Part shown: in pieces, positions 18,501-27,622 of the stretch
Numbering within the stretch: the stretch's first letter is position 1
Layout: each line of letters begins with the position of its first letter
NCBI RefSeq assembly: GCF_000829515.1
Contig: NZ_JXRR01000008.1
Span: 186,001 to 250,000, forward strand
DNA from: Jeotgalibacillus campisalis
Lineage (GTDB): Bacteria > Bacillota > Bacilli > Bacillales > Jeotgalibacillaceae
Reading direction: 5' to 3'
Length of the DNA stretch: 64,000 bases
The notes under the pieces: model-generated
Seen by the model: the letters and a program-made list of their open reading frames with translations, nothing else
Told to the model about the DNA's origin: nothing
Databases searched by the model: none
Translations under genes and position numbers: made by a program

Positions 18501-18755
18501 GACAGCTTATGTCTCCCGTTATTTAATAGTATACATATTTTTCCACTCAATACAAAAGTGATCCTAACCTTCAAGACAAATAGTTTAGAGACTGCTCGAC
18601 CTCGCAACTTTACTATTCTACTGGAAAATTCGTCACCATTGTTGACTCTGAGGCGCAGACCATAAACAAAATGCGCTTTTCTCTAATTCCACGAGACGGA
18701 TTAAATTCCACCACCCCGAGATTGTTATAAATAATTATATCTAAAAAACGGTAAA
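18501..18755. other. Intergenic region, no gene seen
   Basis: About 250 bases between the small membrane protein and the DUF2975 promoter show no open frame with a ribosome site and no obvious hairpin. Confidence 0.4.
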
Positions 18756-18790
18756 AATTTATTGATAAACAATAAATTCAAAGGTATAAT
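18756..18790 (+). promoter_or_regulatory. Promoter with operator dyad for the DUF2975/HTH pair
   Basis: A -35 TTGATA (18762-18767) and -10 TATAAT (18785-18790) are exactly 17 bases apart. The -35 is embedded in an inverted repeat, AATTTATTG / CAATAAATT with a 5-base spacer (18756-18778). Further TATCAA half-sites follow the -10. Binding by the small HTH protein encoded downstream, giving autorepression, is the simplest reading. Confidence 0.65.
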
Positions 18791-18821
18791 TTATTATATA
18801 TCAATAGCGAGGATGATACTT

Positions 18822-19298
18822 ATGAAAAAAGGAACAATCAATTTTCTTAAAGGTACGATTTTTATTATTGCGATTGCAACCTTATTTTTATGCTTGTTTT
18901 GGCTTCCGCAGCAGGCGGAGAGTGCAGCCCAATCAGCACCTGAATTCGCCAGTTTGAAATATCCTGTGTTATTTGGCCTGTATGCAACCGTTGTTCCATT
19001 TTTTCTTGCTTTGTATCAGGCGTATAAATTACTGGACCTTATCGCGGACCGCCGTGCTTTTTCAGAGTCCTCTGCTGCTGCATTGGGACGCATTAAATCA
19101 AGTGCGTTTGCGATCATGCTTATTTACATAGCAGGTATGGTCATGTTAGGAATGATGAGTGCGCTGCATCCAGGCATTGCACTGGTCGGTCTGGTGATCT
19201 TATTTGCTGCTTTAACCATTGCGATCTTTACGGCAGTTCTTCAAACACTGCTAAAAGATGCATTGAAATTAAAATCTGAACATGATTTAACGATTTGA
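18822..19298 (+). CDS. DUF2975 membrane protein (YoaS-like)
   Basis: The 158-residue protein starts at the ATG at 18822 (GAGG upstream); a longer frame begins at 18762 inside the promoter. Four hydrophobic segments separated by short loops, with DLIADRRAFSES in the middle loop, match the DUF2975 family. Members are nearly always encoded just before a small YozG-like HTH protein, as here (9 bases apart). The membrane protein is thought to modulate the regulator; its signal is unknown. Confidence 0.82.
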   Translation: MKKGTINFLKGTIFIIAIATLFLCLFWLPQQAESAAQSAPEFASLKYPVLFGLYATVVPFFLALYQAYKLLDLIADRRAFSESSAAALGRIKSSAFAIMLIYIAGMVMLGMMSALHPGIALVGLVILFAALTIAIFTAVLQTLLKDALKLKSEHDLTI

Positions 19299-19307
19299 GG
19301 TGATAAG

Positions 19308-19520
19308 ATGGCGATTGTAATTAATGTGGACGTGATGCTCGCAAAAAGAAAAATGAGCGTAACCGAATTATCGGAGAAAGTGGGCATTACCATGGCTAAC
19401 TTATCTATTTTAAAAACGGGGAAAGCAAAAGCCGTGCGATTTTCCACCCTTGAAGCCATCTGCAAGGCGCTGGATTGCCAGCCGGGTGACTTACTCGAAT
19501 ACCAGCCGGACGAATCCTGA
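19308..19520 (+). CDS. YozG-like small XRE/Cro HTH regulator
   Basis: The 70-residue protein is essentially one helix-turn-helix domain: MSVTELSEKVGITMANLSIL, then TLEAICKALDCQPGDLLEY, the pattern of the YozG/XRE branch. It forms an operon with the DUF2975 protein. The inverted repeat over the promoter upstream is the probable target. Confidence 0.88.
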   Translation: MAIVINVDVMLAKRKMSVTELSEKVGITMANLSILKTGKAKAVRFSTLEAICKALDCQPGDLLEYQPDES

Positions 19521-19566
19521 AACCATTTGAAGCCTATAACGTAAATAGAAAAAAGGGGCGACAAAT

Positions 19567-20073
19567 ATGGAAAAAATCGTATACTTCTCGGACCAGTTTT
19601 TTTCAGCCGGAAGAAAGGATATTTGGAACGAATCAAAAGAAAAAATCGGGGTGCTGGATTTGAAAAGTGCCTTCACTTCGGGTGTAAATGTAGAAAATGC
19701 TGAGGGAGAGTTGATGGTGGAAGGAGGGTTTCCTTTTTTATCAGGCAAGTGGCTCGTCAAGCAGAGAGACGGTACAGAGCTTGGTGAGGTAAAGGGGAAT
19801 TTTTCCTGGTTCTCGAAAAGTTACCGGTATACAGCTGATAGAGGCCACTTTGAAATAGAATCACCTGCTTTTTCAAGAGAGTACCGTATGGTGGACGAAA
19901 ACGGGGAAGAAGCGGCCACATTTAAAAAGGTAAACGGATTCTTTCAGGCTCCTGCCTATGAACTGGTAAATAAATCAACAATCCTTTTAACGGATGAACT
20001 GATTGCAGTGGTCATGGGTGTGAATGCAATTGAAAAAAGAAGAAAAGCCGCTGCAAGCAGTGGAGGAGGATAA
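19567..20073 (+). CDS. Tubby/LURP-one-like (YxjI-type) protein
   Basis: The 168-residue protein starts with AAAAGGGG upstream. It is rich in beta strands with repeated G-x-E/V units (KIGVLDLKSAF, ELGEVKGNFSW, FEIESPAFSREYRMVDENGEEAATFKK), like the Tubby C-terminal or LURP-one fold seen in Bacillus YxjI. The fold binds lipids in eukaryotes; the bacterial function is unknown. A tail of Ser/Gly ends the protein. The family call is from pattern and is moderate. Confidence 0.6.
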   Translation: MEKIVYFSDQFFSAGRKDIWNESKEKIGVLDLKSAFTSGVNVENAEGELMVEGGFPFLSGKWLVKQRDGTELGEVKGNFSWFSKSYRYTADRGHFEIESPAFSREYRMVDENGEEAATFKKVNGFFQAPAYELVNKSTILLTDELIAVVMGVNAIEKRRKAAASSGGG

Positions 20074-20074
20074 C

Positions 20075-20114
20075 AAAAATCCGGCTCAGATAAAAACCTG
20101 AGCCGGATTTTTTT
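20075..20114. terminator. Bidirectional terminator
   Basis: A 15-base stem (from AAAAATCCGGCTCAG to CTGAGCCGGATTTTT) lies between the LURP-one-like gene and the converging small membrane protein gene. Confidence 0.85.
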
Positions 20115-20298
20115 ATTTCCCCAAAATAGCCAAAAAAGTTTTAAAGATCAAATAAAGAGAAAATACGATGATAGCAATAATCGCAATCCAGGTAAAAACC
20201 GGTATGAGACTTGATAAGAATGTTCCCGCTAAAGGAAGCCTTAATAATGCGAAACCAGCGATAATACCAGCGAGCAGCAGAAAAATGAATTTGTCCAT
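20113..20298 (-). CDS. Small two-helix membrane protein, unknown
   Basis: 61 residues from the ATG at 20298, which lies about eight bases after AGGAGGAG. Two hydrophobic helices (about residues 3-24 and 33-55) make up almost the whole protein. No recognisable family. The strong ribosome site supports translation. Confidence 0.6.
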   Translation of the reverse strand: MDKFIFLLLAGIIAGFALLRLPLAGTFLSSLIPVFTWIAIIAIIVFSLYLIFKTFLAILGK

Positions 20299-20474
20299 TG
20301 TCATCTCCTCCTCTTTGTAGAGTGTATGAATGAGCAGAACTTTTATGTTTAAATTGTGATCAAAAAGAAATAAACATGACATGTATATTTTTTACTTAGT
20401 GGAATAAGATCTATGAGAATCAAAGGATGATATTCCTCTATACGAAAAAGATTCTTGTGCAGACGCTTACATAT

Positions 20475-20500
20475 GTTTACAACTTTTTAATTGAGGAAAA
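20475..20500 (+). promoter_or_regulatory. Candidate sigma-B promoter of the SDR gene
   Basis: GTTTAC and GGAAAA are separated by 14 bases, close to the Bacillus sigma-B consensus GTTTAA-N12..15-GGGWAW. The downstream product resembles Bacillus general stress SDRs, which supports the idea. It is a pattern match only. Confidence 0.4.
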
Positions 20501-20559
20501 GAATACTGTCGAAAGAAATAACGAAAACCGAAATATATAAGCAAAGGGAGCGATGAACG

Positions 20560-21429
20560 ATGGATATTCAAAAACAGCAGCAAAATGGGCAGCCAAACCA
20601 GACGCAGGAAAAGCAGCCGGGGATTGAATCCAAGATGGACCCTCGTCCAATTCAGCCGCTTAACTATAAAGGAAGCGAAAAACTTTCCGGCCGTGTGGCT
20701 CTTATTACGGGTGGCGACAGCGGAATTGGCCGAGCTGTCGCAATCGGCTATGCAAAAGAAGGCGCAAATCTCGCCATTAACTATCTTGAAGAGGAACAAA
20801 GCGATGCAGAAGAAACAAAAAGCCTGATTGAACAAGAAGGCGTTCAATGCCTATTAATACCTGGCGATGTATCAGAGGAAGCGGTATGCAAAAACTTAAT
20901 TGACCAAACGGTTGAGCACTTTGGCAAACTCGATATCTTGATTAATAATGCAGCCATCCAGTTTCCAACAGAAGACATTCAGGATATTTCATTTGAACAA
21001 TGGGACAAAACCTTTAAGACCAATATGTATTCTGTTTTCCATATGACAAAATTTGCAATCCCTCATTTAAAACAGGGAAGCTCGATTATTAATACAACTT
21101 CCATTAATCCATATGTAGGGAATCCAATGTTGATTGACTATACGTCTACCAAGGGGGCGATCGTCGGCTTTACACGAAGCATGGCTGCCAACCTTGTAGA
21201 AAAAGGCATCCGCGTGAATATGGTGGCGCCAGGACCAATCTGGACCCCATTAATTCCGTCTACTTTTGATGGAGAATCCGTGGCTGAATTCGGTCAGGAC
21301 AATCCAATGGGACGTCCGGGACAGCCGGCGGAACTAATGGGGCCGTATGTACTGCTTGCATCGGATGAAGGCTCTTATATGACAGGGCAATGCATACACG
21401 TAAATGGCGGTCAGTTCACCTCATCTTAA
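20560..21429 (+). CDS. SDR-family oxidoreductase (general stress type)
   Basis: The 289-residue protein has a 40-residue glutamine-rich N-terminal extension before the Rossmann fold. It shows the NAD(P) motif TGGDSGIGRA, NNAA, a Ser in the NTTS block and catalytic YTSTK, with a C-terminal YMTGQCIHVNGGQF. This extended form matches the Bacillus general stress dehydrogenases (YdaD/YhdF/YhxC group). Substrate unknown. It has its own promoter region and terminator. Confidence 0.9.
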   Translation: MDIQKQQQNGQPNQTQEKQPGIESKMDPRPIQPLNYKGSEKLSGRVALITGGDSGIGRAVAIGYAKEGANLAINYLEEEQSDAEETKSLIEQEGVQCLLIPGDVSEEAVCKNLIDQTVEHFGKLDILINNAAIQFPTEDIQDISFEQWDKTFKTNMYSVFHMTKFAIPHLKQGSSIINTTSINPYVGNPMLIDYTSTKGAIVGFTRSMAANLVEKGIRVNMVAPGPIWTPLIPSTFDGESVAEFGQDNPMGRPGQPAELMGPYVLLASDEGSYMTGQCIHVNGGQFTSS

Positions 21430-21481
21430 TCGTCATCAAGCACATATAATTAGGACGTTTTTCACACCTGAAATTACAGAT

Positions 21482-21510
21482 AGCCCCCTTCGATGGAGAA
21501 GGGGGTTTTG
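21482..21510 (+). terminator. Terminator of the SDR gene
   Basis: AGCCCCCTTC pairs with GAAGGGGGTT and is followed by a T-rich run. Confidence 0.85.
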
Positions 21511-21932
21511 GTTTTGTTATGATCTTTTTTAATAATTGTGAAAAAAGGACGAATATTTTCATCAATAGCAATTCCATATTAAGTAATTCTTGATATACTT
21601 ATAAGTATGGATTTTCATAAATATGGCATTTAAATAGTAACGATCATATTTAGAGAATCACAGGTTGGTATCAAACTAACGGGGCACGAGAACATGTTTT
21701 TAGTCAATACATACTTGAAGTTAAAATGAGGGACTGGAATACTCCAAACTAGTTTATTTATTGGGAAAGAAGAGTGATAGGACAATTTAATAATTGGTTG
21801 AATTGAAGAAAAGTTATATTCGCAATTTAGGATACTGATTTACTAACGGCTGGCTCTGCGGGCAGGTTGTTTTTCGCTCGGATTTTTAGAAAAATGGCAG
21901 AATTATAAAATTAAAAATGCAGGGAGACACTT
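21511..21932. other. AT-rich intergenic region, no gene seen
   Basis: About 420 AT-rich bases with no supported gene. A promoter-like TTGATA...TATAAG lies near 21590-21610, and the ribosome site of the next gene (CAGGGAG) is at the right end. Confidence 0.4.
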
Positions 21933-22211
21933 ATGAAAAAAACGATCATTGGCGGATTTATACTGTTAGGTGGATTATTAACTACATTAACCATTATTTT
22001 GTCAGGAGCTATATATGCATCTCATATTACGGAATGGTCTGGTGAGTCAAAGTTGTGGTACGCAATCTTTGGAGCCGAACAATATGGAGATGAAGTTATA
22101 CAGTCATTATTCTTAGGATTTCCATTCGTAATAGGATTAATTTTTACACTTTTAGGTTTAGTTATTTTAGGGATCGAATATTATAATACTTTTGAAAAAA
22201 AGGTTAAGTAA
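21933..22211 (+). CDS. Small membrane protein, unknown
   Basis: 92 residues, with an ATG after CAGGGAGAC. Hydrophobic segments at about residues 5-30 and 58-82 flank a short acidic loop containing SGESKLWYAIFGAEQYGDE, which is probably outside. No family recognised. A hairpin terminator lies 180 bases downstream. Confidence 0.55.
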   Translation: MKKTIIGGFILLGGLLTTLTIILSGAIYASHITEWSGESKLWYAIFGAEQYGDEVIQSLFLGFPFVIGLIFTLLGLVILGIEYYNTFEKKVK

Positions 22212-22388
22212 ATTTTATTTAACTAAAGGGTCAGGTTGATACAGCAAATACTTATGTAATCGTTTATGAACTACAGGGAGTGCTATTAGTATGTTCAAAA
22301 AAGCAAATTCCTCTTATTATTTTTTATAGTATGGCTATAAAAGGAAAGAGTCTTTATATTGAGAAAGAGATTAATATAGATAAGCCAT

Positions 22389-22426
22389 AAGGGGCTCCGA
22401 TCATCCTAAGGTGATTAGAGCCTTTT
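22389..22426 (+). terminator. Terminator-like hairpin
   Basis: AAGGGGCTCCGATCA pairs with TGATTAGAGCCTTTT (one mismatch). The 22212-22388 stretch before it holds only very short frames (12-19 codons), so it probably ends the upstream membrane-protein transcript. Confidence 0.65.
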
Positions 22427-22574
22427 GACTGAGATCTTAACAGGGGTTGATATAGTTGAAGTTAGTTTAACTAATAAATCGACGGGTATTGTTCGCTCCC
22501 GTTAACGAAATCTTCACAAATATTAGGTACAATGTTTGATTGAGAAGAAGATTGTTAGTGTTTACAATTAAATA

Positions 22575-22592
22575 GGAATGAATATTCATTCC
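22575..22592 (+). promoter_or_regulatory. Operator upstream of the TetR repressor gene
   Basis: GGAATGAATATTCATTCC is a perfect 18-bp palindrome about 30 bases before the repressor gene. It shares the GGAATGAA...TTCATTCC arms with the second operator at 23227, so the repressor probably controls its own gene. Confidence 0.85.
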
Positions 22593-22622
22593 GCCAATTG
22601 CTCAAGAAAGGATTGAGTCATA

Positions 22623-23198
22623 ATGCCAACTGCAGTAACTAAACGAGACAGTATTGTATCCAGCGCTTTGAGCTTATTTGCTGATCGGGGGTTTGATGCG
22701 ACGACGATTCCAATGATTGCGACATCAGCAGGAGTTGGAGCGGGTACAATTTATCGTTACTTTGAGAATAAAGAAGTACTCGGGAATACCATTTTTCAGG
22801 AGTACGTAAAAAAATTCACAGAAACTCTTGAGGATGGATTTCCATCTGATGAATCCATTCGTAATCAGTTTCACCATATTTTCAAATCGATGGTCCGTTT
22901 CACAAGTACGCAGCATCAAGCGCTTTATTTTATTAAAACACATAGCAGCGCACATTTTTTAACAGAAGAAAGTCATGCCAGCTTTCAGGGGCTGCTGAAT
23001 ATATTAAAAAATCTTTTTGATTCAGGTAAAAAGAAGAAAAAAATTAAGATGCTTCCAACTTCGGCTTTGATCGCGATTGTGTATGGATCATTTTTAGAAG
23101 TGCAGAGACTCGTTCAAATTGGAGAGTTAGAACTTGAAGCACAACTGCTTGCTGAAATAGAAGAAAGCATGTGGGACGCTGTTCGTTTAATCGTTTGA
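22623..23198 (+). CDS. TetR-family fatty-acid-responsive repressor (Bm3R1/FatR type)
   Basis: The 191-residue protein has an N-terminal TetR helix-turn-helix (SIVSSALSLFADRGFDATTIPMIA, then GVGAGTIYRYFENKE) and a helical ligand domain. Position immediately before CYP102 and the two flanking palindromes match the B. megaterium bm3R1 and B. subtilis fatR systems, where fatty acids release repression. That is known family biology. The link here rests on the operator sequence and gene order. Confidence 0.92.
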   Translation: MPTAVTKRDSIVSSALSLFADRGFDATTIPMIATSAGVGAGTIYRYFENKEVLGNTIFQEYVKKFTETLEDGFPSDESIRNQFHHIFKSMVRFTSTQHQALYFIKTHSSAHFLTEESHASFQGLLNILKNLFDSGKKKKKIKMLPTSALIAIVYGSFLEVQRLVQIGELELEAQLLAEIEESMWDAVRLIV

Positions 23199-23226
23199 GG
23201 AAGACAGTAGTTTTCCTTTCACTAAC

Positions 23227-23246
23227 CGGAATGAACGTTCATTCCG
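23227..23246 (+). promoter_or_regulatory. Bm3R1-type operator upstream of CYP102
   Basis: CGGAATGAACGTTCATTCCG is a perfect 20-bp palindrome in the 80-base gap between repressor and P450. As I recall it is the same as the operator described for Bm3R1 in B. megaterium. Confidence 0.9.
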
Positions 23247-23278
23247 TTTTAAAAACTATTTAAAGAGGTGCGAATCAA

Positions 23279-26200
23279 ATGACAAACACAAATCAATTTC
23301 CACAGCCAAAGACATATGGACCGCTAGGCAGTCTGCCTGTGATCGATAAAGATAAGCCTCTTCAATCGTTTGGGAAACTGGCCAGAGAACTTGGACCTAT
23401 TTTTCAATTTCAATTTCCCGGCCGTATGAGCACGTTCGTATCGAGTGCTGCCTTAGCTGAAGAAATATGTGATGAAACCAGGTTTGATAAAAAAGTTGGT
23501 CCTGCATTGCAAAAAGTAAGAGCGTTTGGCGCAGATGGTCTGTTCACCAGTGAAACGAAAGAGAAGAATTGGAAAAAGGCTCATAATATTCTGCTGCCAA
23601 GCTTTAGCCAGCAGGCAATGAAGGGCTACCATGAGAAAATGGTCGATCTTGCTGCTCAGCTTATACAAAAATGGGCCCGCTTGAATCCTGGTGATGAGAT
23701 TGATGTGCCTGAGGATATGACTCGCTTAACCCTAGATACAATTGGTCTTTGCGGATTTGATTATCGCTTTAACAGCTTTTACCGGGAGACCCCTCATCCG
23801 TTTGTGGACAGTATGGTTCGAGCGTTAGATGAAGCAATGAATCAAACGCAGCGGCTTGGTATTCAGGATAAGCTTATGATCAAATCCAAAAAGCAATTTA
23901 ACGAAGATATTGATTATATGTTTTCTTTAGTAGATGAATTAATTGCAGAACGGAAACAAAATGGCGATCAGGGAGAAGATGATCTGCTTTCTCACATGTT
24001 AAAAGGGGTAGACCCTGAGACAGGGGAAGCACTGGATGACGAAAATATCCGTTATCAAATCATTACCTTTTTAATCGCAGGACATGAAACGACGAGCGGT
24101 CTTCTGTCATTTGCAGTCTACTACCTTATGAATAACCGGGATAAGCTTCAAAAAGCACAGCATGAAGTCGATGAGGTAGTGGGTGATGGTGTTCCTGATT
24201 ATAAGCAAGTGAAGAAATTGAAGTATGTACGCATGGTGCTGAACGAATCACTTCGTCTGTGGCCGACTGCCCCGGCGTTTTCTGTATATGCCAAGGAAGA
24301 CACGACGTTAATCGGAAAATACAATGTGGAAAAAGATGATGTGTTCACACTCCTTATCCCCGAGCTGCACCGCGACCCATCCATTTGGGGCGATAACGCG
24401 GAAGCTTTTATTCCGGAACGTTTTGAGGATGCGGCTGCGATTCCCTATCATGCCTACAAGCCCTTTGGAAACGGACAGCGTGCCTGTATTGGCCAGCAGT
24501 TTGCTCTTCATGAAGCGACCCTTGTGCTTGGCATGGTATTACAGCATTTTGACTTTATTGATCACAAAGGGTATGAACTGGATGTAAAAGAAACATTGAC
24601 GCTAAAACCGGATGGATTAACGATGCGCGTTTCACCACGTAAAGCAGCAATGTCTTTCCCCGCTGCATCTCAAGAACCAGAAAAAGAAGTGGTAGAGACC
24701 GCAGCTGCAGCAGTCAATTCGCATGGCACACCTTTGCTCGTTCTGTATGGATCGAACATGGGAACGGCAAAAGGCATTGCACGGGATCTTGCTGAAAACG
24801 GTCGCAGGCAAGGATTTCATCCGAAAGTTGCTTCGTTAAATGAATATGCGAATCAGCTTCCAAAAGAAGGAGCTGTTCTCATCGTCTCAGCCTCTTATAA
24901 TGGAAATGCGCCTGACAATGCAGGTGACTTTATCTCATGGTTAAAAGAAAGTCACGAAGGAACAATGGACGGGGTTCACTATGCTGTCTTTGGATGTGGA
25001 GACCACAACTGGGCGAATACGTATCAACGCATTCCAACATTGATTGATGAGCAAATGGAGCAAAAAGGAGCGATTCGTCTATCAGACACAGGCTACGGAG
25101 ATGCAAGTGATGATTTCGAAGGAGAATACGAGAAATGGACGGAGGCTCTTTGGCCAAATCTTGCCAAAGCTTTAGATATTGAACCGGCACTCAATGATCA
25201 AGAAACCAGCTCGATCACGATGAGCTTTGTCAGTAATGTGAGCGACACACCTCTTGCCAGAACGCATCATGCTTTTACAGCTGTTGTGAAAAGTAATAAT
25301 GAATTACAACACCATGAAGAAAGCGGGAGAAGCACACGGCATATCGAGTTCACACTGCCAGAGGGGGTTCAGTATCAGGAAGGCGATCATATCGGGGTTC
25401 TTCCTCAAAACCCAGCGGAGCTTGTCGAGCGAGTGCTCAGTCGGTTCGCCCTAAATGGCGATGACTATGTCAATCTAACGGGAGATTCAGGAAAAGCTGC
25501 TCATCTTCCTACAGAACAGCCTGTAAAATTGCATGAACTACTTGCGAATTATGTAGAGCTGCAAGATCCTGCTTCGCGTTCTCAAATACGTGCACTGGCG
25601 GCTCACACAGTATGCCCTCCACATGTAAAAGAGCTAGAGGAGCTTTTAGAGGATAATACGTATAAACAAGACATACTTAAAAAGCGAATTACGATGCTTG
25701 ACTTGGCAGAAAAGTATCTTGCCTGTGAAATGCCATTCGAAGGCTTTTTGGCATTGCTGCCTCCTTTAAAAGCAAGATACTATTCAATCTCAAGCTCTCC
25801 TCTTCATAAAGAAGGAGAAGCGAGCATTACGGTAAGCGTTGTGCGCGGAGATGCATGGAGCGGCAAACGGGAATACAAAGGAATTGCATCAAACTATCTC
25901 GCATCCCGATCTGAAGGAGATAAGACTGCCTGCTTTATCAGTACGCCACAATCCAACTTCCAGCTTCCTGAAAACCCTGAAGCGCCAGTTATTATGATTG
26001 GCCCTGGAACAGGAGTGGCACCGTTTAGAGGATTTATTCAGGCACGCCGCGCTCTAAAAGAAAAAGGGGCAGCACTTGGAATGGCCCATCTATACTTCGG
26101 ATGCCGCAACCCGGAACATGATTTCCTCTATCAGGAAGAACTGGAGCAAGCCCAGCAAGAGGGTCTGGTAACCCTTCACACTGCTTTCTCCAGATGTCCT

Positions 26201-26446
26201 GGTCAGGAAAAAGCGTACGTTCAGCATCGAATCGCAGAAAACGCTAAAGATATTCTGCCACTATTAAAAGAAGGCGGGCATCTGTACATCTGCGGAGACG
26301 GAGGTCAAATGGCACCTGCTGTTGAACAAACACTGGTTGAGAGCTATCGTGAATTCTATCAATCTACAAATGATGAAGCGGTACAATGGCTGCAATCATT
26401 AGAAGAAAATGGACGATTTGCAAAGGATGTCTGGGCAGGGGCTTAA
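23279..26446 (+). CDS. Self-sufficient cytochrome P450/P450 reductase fusion (CYP102A)
   Basis: The 1055-residue fusion hydroxylates medium- to long-chain fatty acids near the omega end using NADPH and O2. The P450 domain (about 1-465) has the I-helix AGHETTS, ESLRLWP, and heme ligand C403 in [11 protein letters not shown]. The Phe of DGLFTS matches F87 of P450 BM3, and the Arg of the PGR motif matches R47, whereas the following Tyr51 position is Phe. The FMN domain (about 485-640) starts [20 protein letters not shown]. The FAD/NADPH reductase domain (about 670-1055) has [22 protein letters not shown] and YICGDGG. Adjacent fatty-acid repressor and palindromes indicate induction by fatty acids. 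Confidence 0.97.
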   Translation: MTNTNQFPQPKTYGPLGSLPVIDKDKPLQSFGKLARELGPIFQFQFPGRMSTFVSSAALAEEICDETRFDKKVGPALQKVRAFGADGLFTSETKEKNWKKAHNILLPSFSQQAMKGYHEKMVDLAAQLIQKWARLNPGDEIDVPEDMTRLTLDTIGLCGFDYRFNSFYRETPHPFVDSMVRALDEAMNQTQRLGIQDKLMIKSKKQFNEDIDYMFSLVDELIAERKQNGDQGEDDLLSHMLKGVDPETGEALDDENIRYQIITFLIAGHETTSGLLSFAVYYLMNNRDKLQKAQHEVDEVVGDGVPDYKQVKKLKYVRMVLNESLRLWPTAPAFSVYAKEDTTLIGKYNVEKDDVFTLLIPELHRDPSIWGDNAEAFIPERFEDAAAIPYHAYKPFGNGQRACIGQQFALHEATLVLGMVLQHFDFIDHKGYELDVKETLTLKPDGLTMRVSPRKAAMSFPAASQEPEKEVVETAAAAVNSHGTPLLVLYGSNMGTAKGIARDLAENGRRQGFHPKVASLNEYANQLPKEGAVLIVSASYNGNAPDNAGDFISWLKESHEGTMDGVHYAVFGCGDHNWANTYQRIPTLIDEQMEQKGAIRLSDTGYGDASDDFEGEYEKWTEALWPNLAKALDIEPALNDQETSSITMSFVSNVSDTPLARTHHAFTAVVKSNNELQHHEESGRSTRHIEFTLPEGVQYQEGDHIGVLPQNPAELVERVLSRFALNGDDYVNLTGDSGKAAHLPTEQPVKLHELLANYVELQDPASRSQIRALAAHTVCPPHVKELEELLEDNTYKQDILKKRITMLDLAEKYLACEMPFEGFLALLPPLKARYYSISSSPLHKEGEASITVSVVRGDAWSGKREYKGIASNYLASRSEGDKTACFISTPQSNFQLPENPEAPVIMIGPGTGVAPFRGFIQARRALKEKGAALGMAHLYFGCRNPEHDFLYQEELEQAQQEGLVTLHTAFSRCPGQEKAYVQHRIAENAKDILPLLKEGGHLYICGDGGQMAPAVEQTLVESYREFYQSTNDEAVQWLQSLEENGRFAKDVWAGA

Positions 26447-26515
26447 ACGAAAAAGCGATCCTGCAGATAATAGCTGACATACAAAACCAGATGTTTTATC
26501 AATCTAATACAATCG

Positions 26516-26579
26516 AAACAGCACCTAAATCCGCTGAAACTTTAACAAAAGCTTCAGGATTTGCAGGTGCTGTTTTTTT
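26516..26579 (+). terminator. Long hairpin terminator after CYP102
   Basis: AACAGCACCTAAATCC at the left and GGATTTGCAGGTGCTGTT at the right can pair, with an inner GCTGAA...TTCA(G) stem, and T7 follows. Confidence 0.8.
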
Positions 26580-26675
26580 CTTTAAAGAACTAGAGAAACA
26601 TAGTGAAAGAAAAAAGGGATTTTACCAGTTGTTAGGGAATAGAGAAAAAGACAATGATTCATTAGGAGGTTTCGT

Positions 26676-27149
26676 ATGCGAAAGCTGTTTGAATACAACT
26701 GGCAGGTGCGTGAAGAGTGGTTCGACTGGTGTGAAACCGTTCCGGAGGAGGAGCTTTTAAAAGAACGAACGGGAGGAATTGGCAGCATTTTGTATACTCT
26801 TTTTCATATTGTAGAGACAGAATACAGCTGGCTTCAGGCGTTGGAAGGAAATCCAGGAGTAGAAGAGCCTCCATTTGAAGAATACAGCAGTTTGGAGAAA
26901 GTCAGGAGACTATCAAGTGAGTTTCACAGACAAGTTGAGCCTTTTGTGAGAGAGTGGACAGCTGACATGGAATCGCACAGGCTGAGTGTGCCGGATGAAG
27001 AAGAAGCGGGCTTTGCCTACGGAGAAGTCATGCGTCATGTGATTGCGCACGAAATTCATCATATCGGCCAGCTGTCGATCTGGTCGCGGGAGCTTGAGCG
27101 AAAACCGATTTCTGCTAACTTGATTGGAAGAGGGCTGTACGTAGGCTAG
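26676..27149 (+). CDS. DinB/YfiT-like four-helix metalloprotein
   Basis: The 157-residue protein starts after TTAGGAGG. It is all helical with the DinB histidine pattern: H in YTLFHIVETEYSWL and two more in MRHVIAHEIHHIGQL, the usual metal triad. Family members include thiol-S-transferases (BstA-like) and damage-inducible proteins. The substrate here is unknown. Confidence 0.82.
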   Translation: MRKLFEYNWQVREEWFDWCETVPEEELLKERTGGIGSILYTLFHIVETEYSWLQALEGNPGVEEPPFEEYSSLEKVRRLSSEFHRQVEPFVREWTADMESHRLSVPDEEEAGFAYGEVMRHVIAHEIHHIGQLSIWSRELERKPISANLIGRGLYVG

Positions 27150-27212
27150 ATATATAGAAGCCGTTTGAAAGCTACGAGGGCAAGTAAGATTAAGAGAAAG
27201 ATGGATGATTGA

Positions 27213-27377
27213 ATGAGTAAATTTTGGTTCTATTTTTGGATTATCGTCATTGCGATTATTGCTTTATTGACGGGAGAAATCGCGACTGTGATGATGCTGT
27301 TTTTGATTTTATTATCGTTAAATGGCATTCATGCTACGCTTGAGGATTTTTACGCTGATTGGAAGAGTAGACTTTAA
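27213..27377 (+). CDS. Small hydrophobic protein, unknown
   Basis: A 54-residue frame (ATG at 27213, TAA at 27375) with a strongly hydrophobic core over about residues 4-38 and a charged tail (LEDFYADWKSRL). The ribosome site is weak (GGATGATTG). A good terminator follows directly, which supports expression. It may be co-transcribed with the DinB-like gene 64 bases upstream. Confidence 0.45.
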   Translation: MSKFWFYFWIIVIAIIALLTGEIATVMMLFLILLSLNGIHATLEDFYADWKSRL

Positions 27378-27393
27378 CACTTATTAAACTTAT

Positions 27394-27430
27394 AAAGCGC
27401 ACAGGAGCATTAAAACCTGTGTGCTTTTTT
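27394..27430 (+). terminator. Terminator before the sugar transport locus
   Basis: AAAGCGCACAGG pairs with CCTGTGTGCTTT and T6 follows. Confidence 0.85.
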
Positions 27431-27486
27431 GTGCGGAAAAAGCTTAGTTTTCTTACCTAGAAGGGTGGCTTATATATCTGTCACAT

Positions 27487-27559
27487 CGTAATATAAGACA
27501 CCATCCAACGAATCATAGATTTTATCACCGTAATATAAGACACCTTTTCCGTAATGTAA
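27487..27559 (+). repeat. Helically phased direct repeats upstream of the sugar operon
   Basis: CGTAATATAAGACACC occurs at 27487-27502 and again, identically, at 27529-27544 (42 bases apart). A one-mismatch half copy (CGTAATGTAA) starts at 27550, 21 bases further on. A degenerate copy (CGAATCATAGA) lies at 27509. Spacing of about 21 bases equals two DNA turns, so all copies face one side of the helix. These are probably binding sites for the AraC-type response regulator encoded in the operon. Confidence 0.65.
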
Positions 27560-27568
27560 ACGGTTACT
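27554..27568 (+). promoter_or_regulatory. CcpA cre site
   Basis: ATGTAAACGGTTACT matches the Bacillus cre consensus WTGNAANCGNWWNCW at every fixed position. It overlaps the last direct repeat, so CcpA repression in glucose would compete with the activator. Confidence 0.8.
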
Positions 27569-27622
27569 TTAAGCTGTTTTGAACTCCATAATTAAACTTG
27601 TAATCAATCGAATAAGGGGGAA

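Noticed and set aside
22212-22388. Tiny frames of 12-19 codons, one with a GGGAGTG site
   Set aside because: They are too short and unsupported to call as genes.
26386-26760. A 124-codon frame overlapping the end of the P450 gene and the start of the DinB-like gene
   Set aside because: It has no ribosome site, runs through the terminator hairpin and its product has no domain; it is a shadow frame.
27487-27559. CRISPR-like array
   Set aside because: There are only two exact repeats of 16 bases with a 26-base interval, next to a promoter and without cas genes; regulatory sites explain them better.
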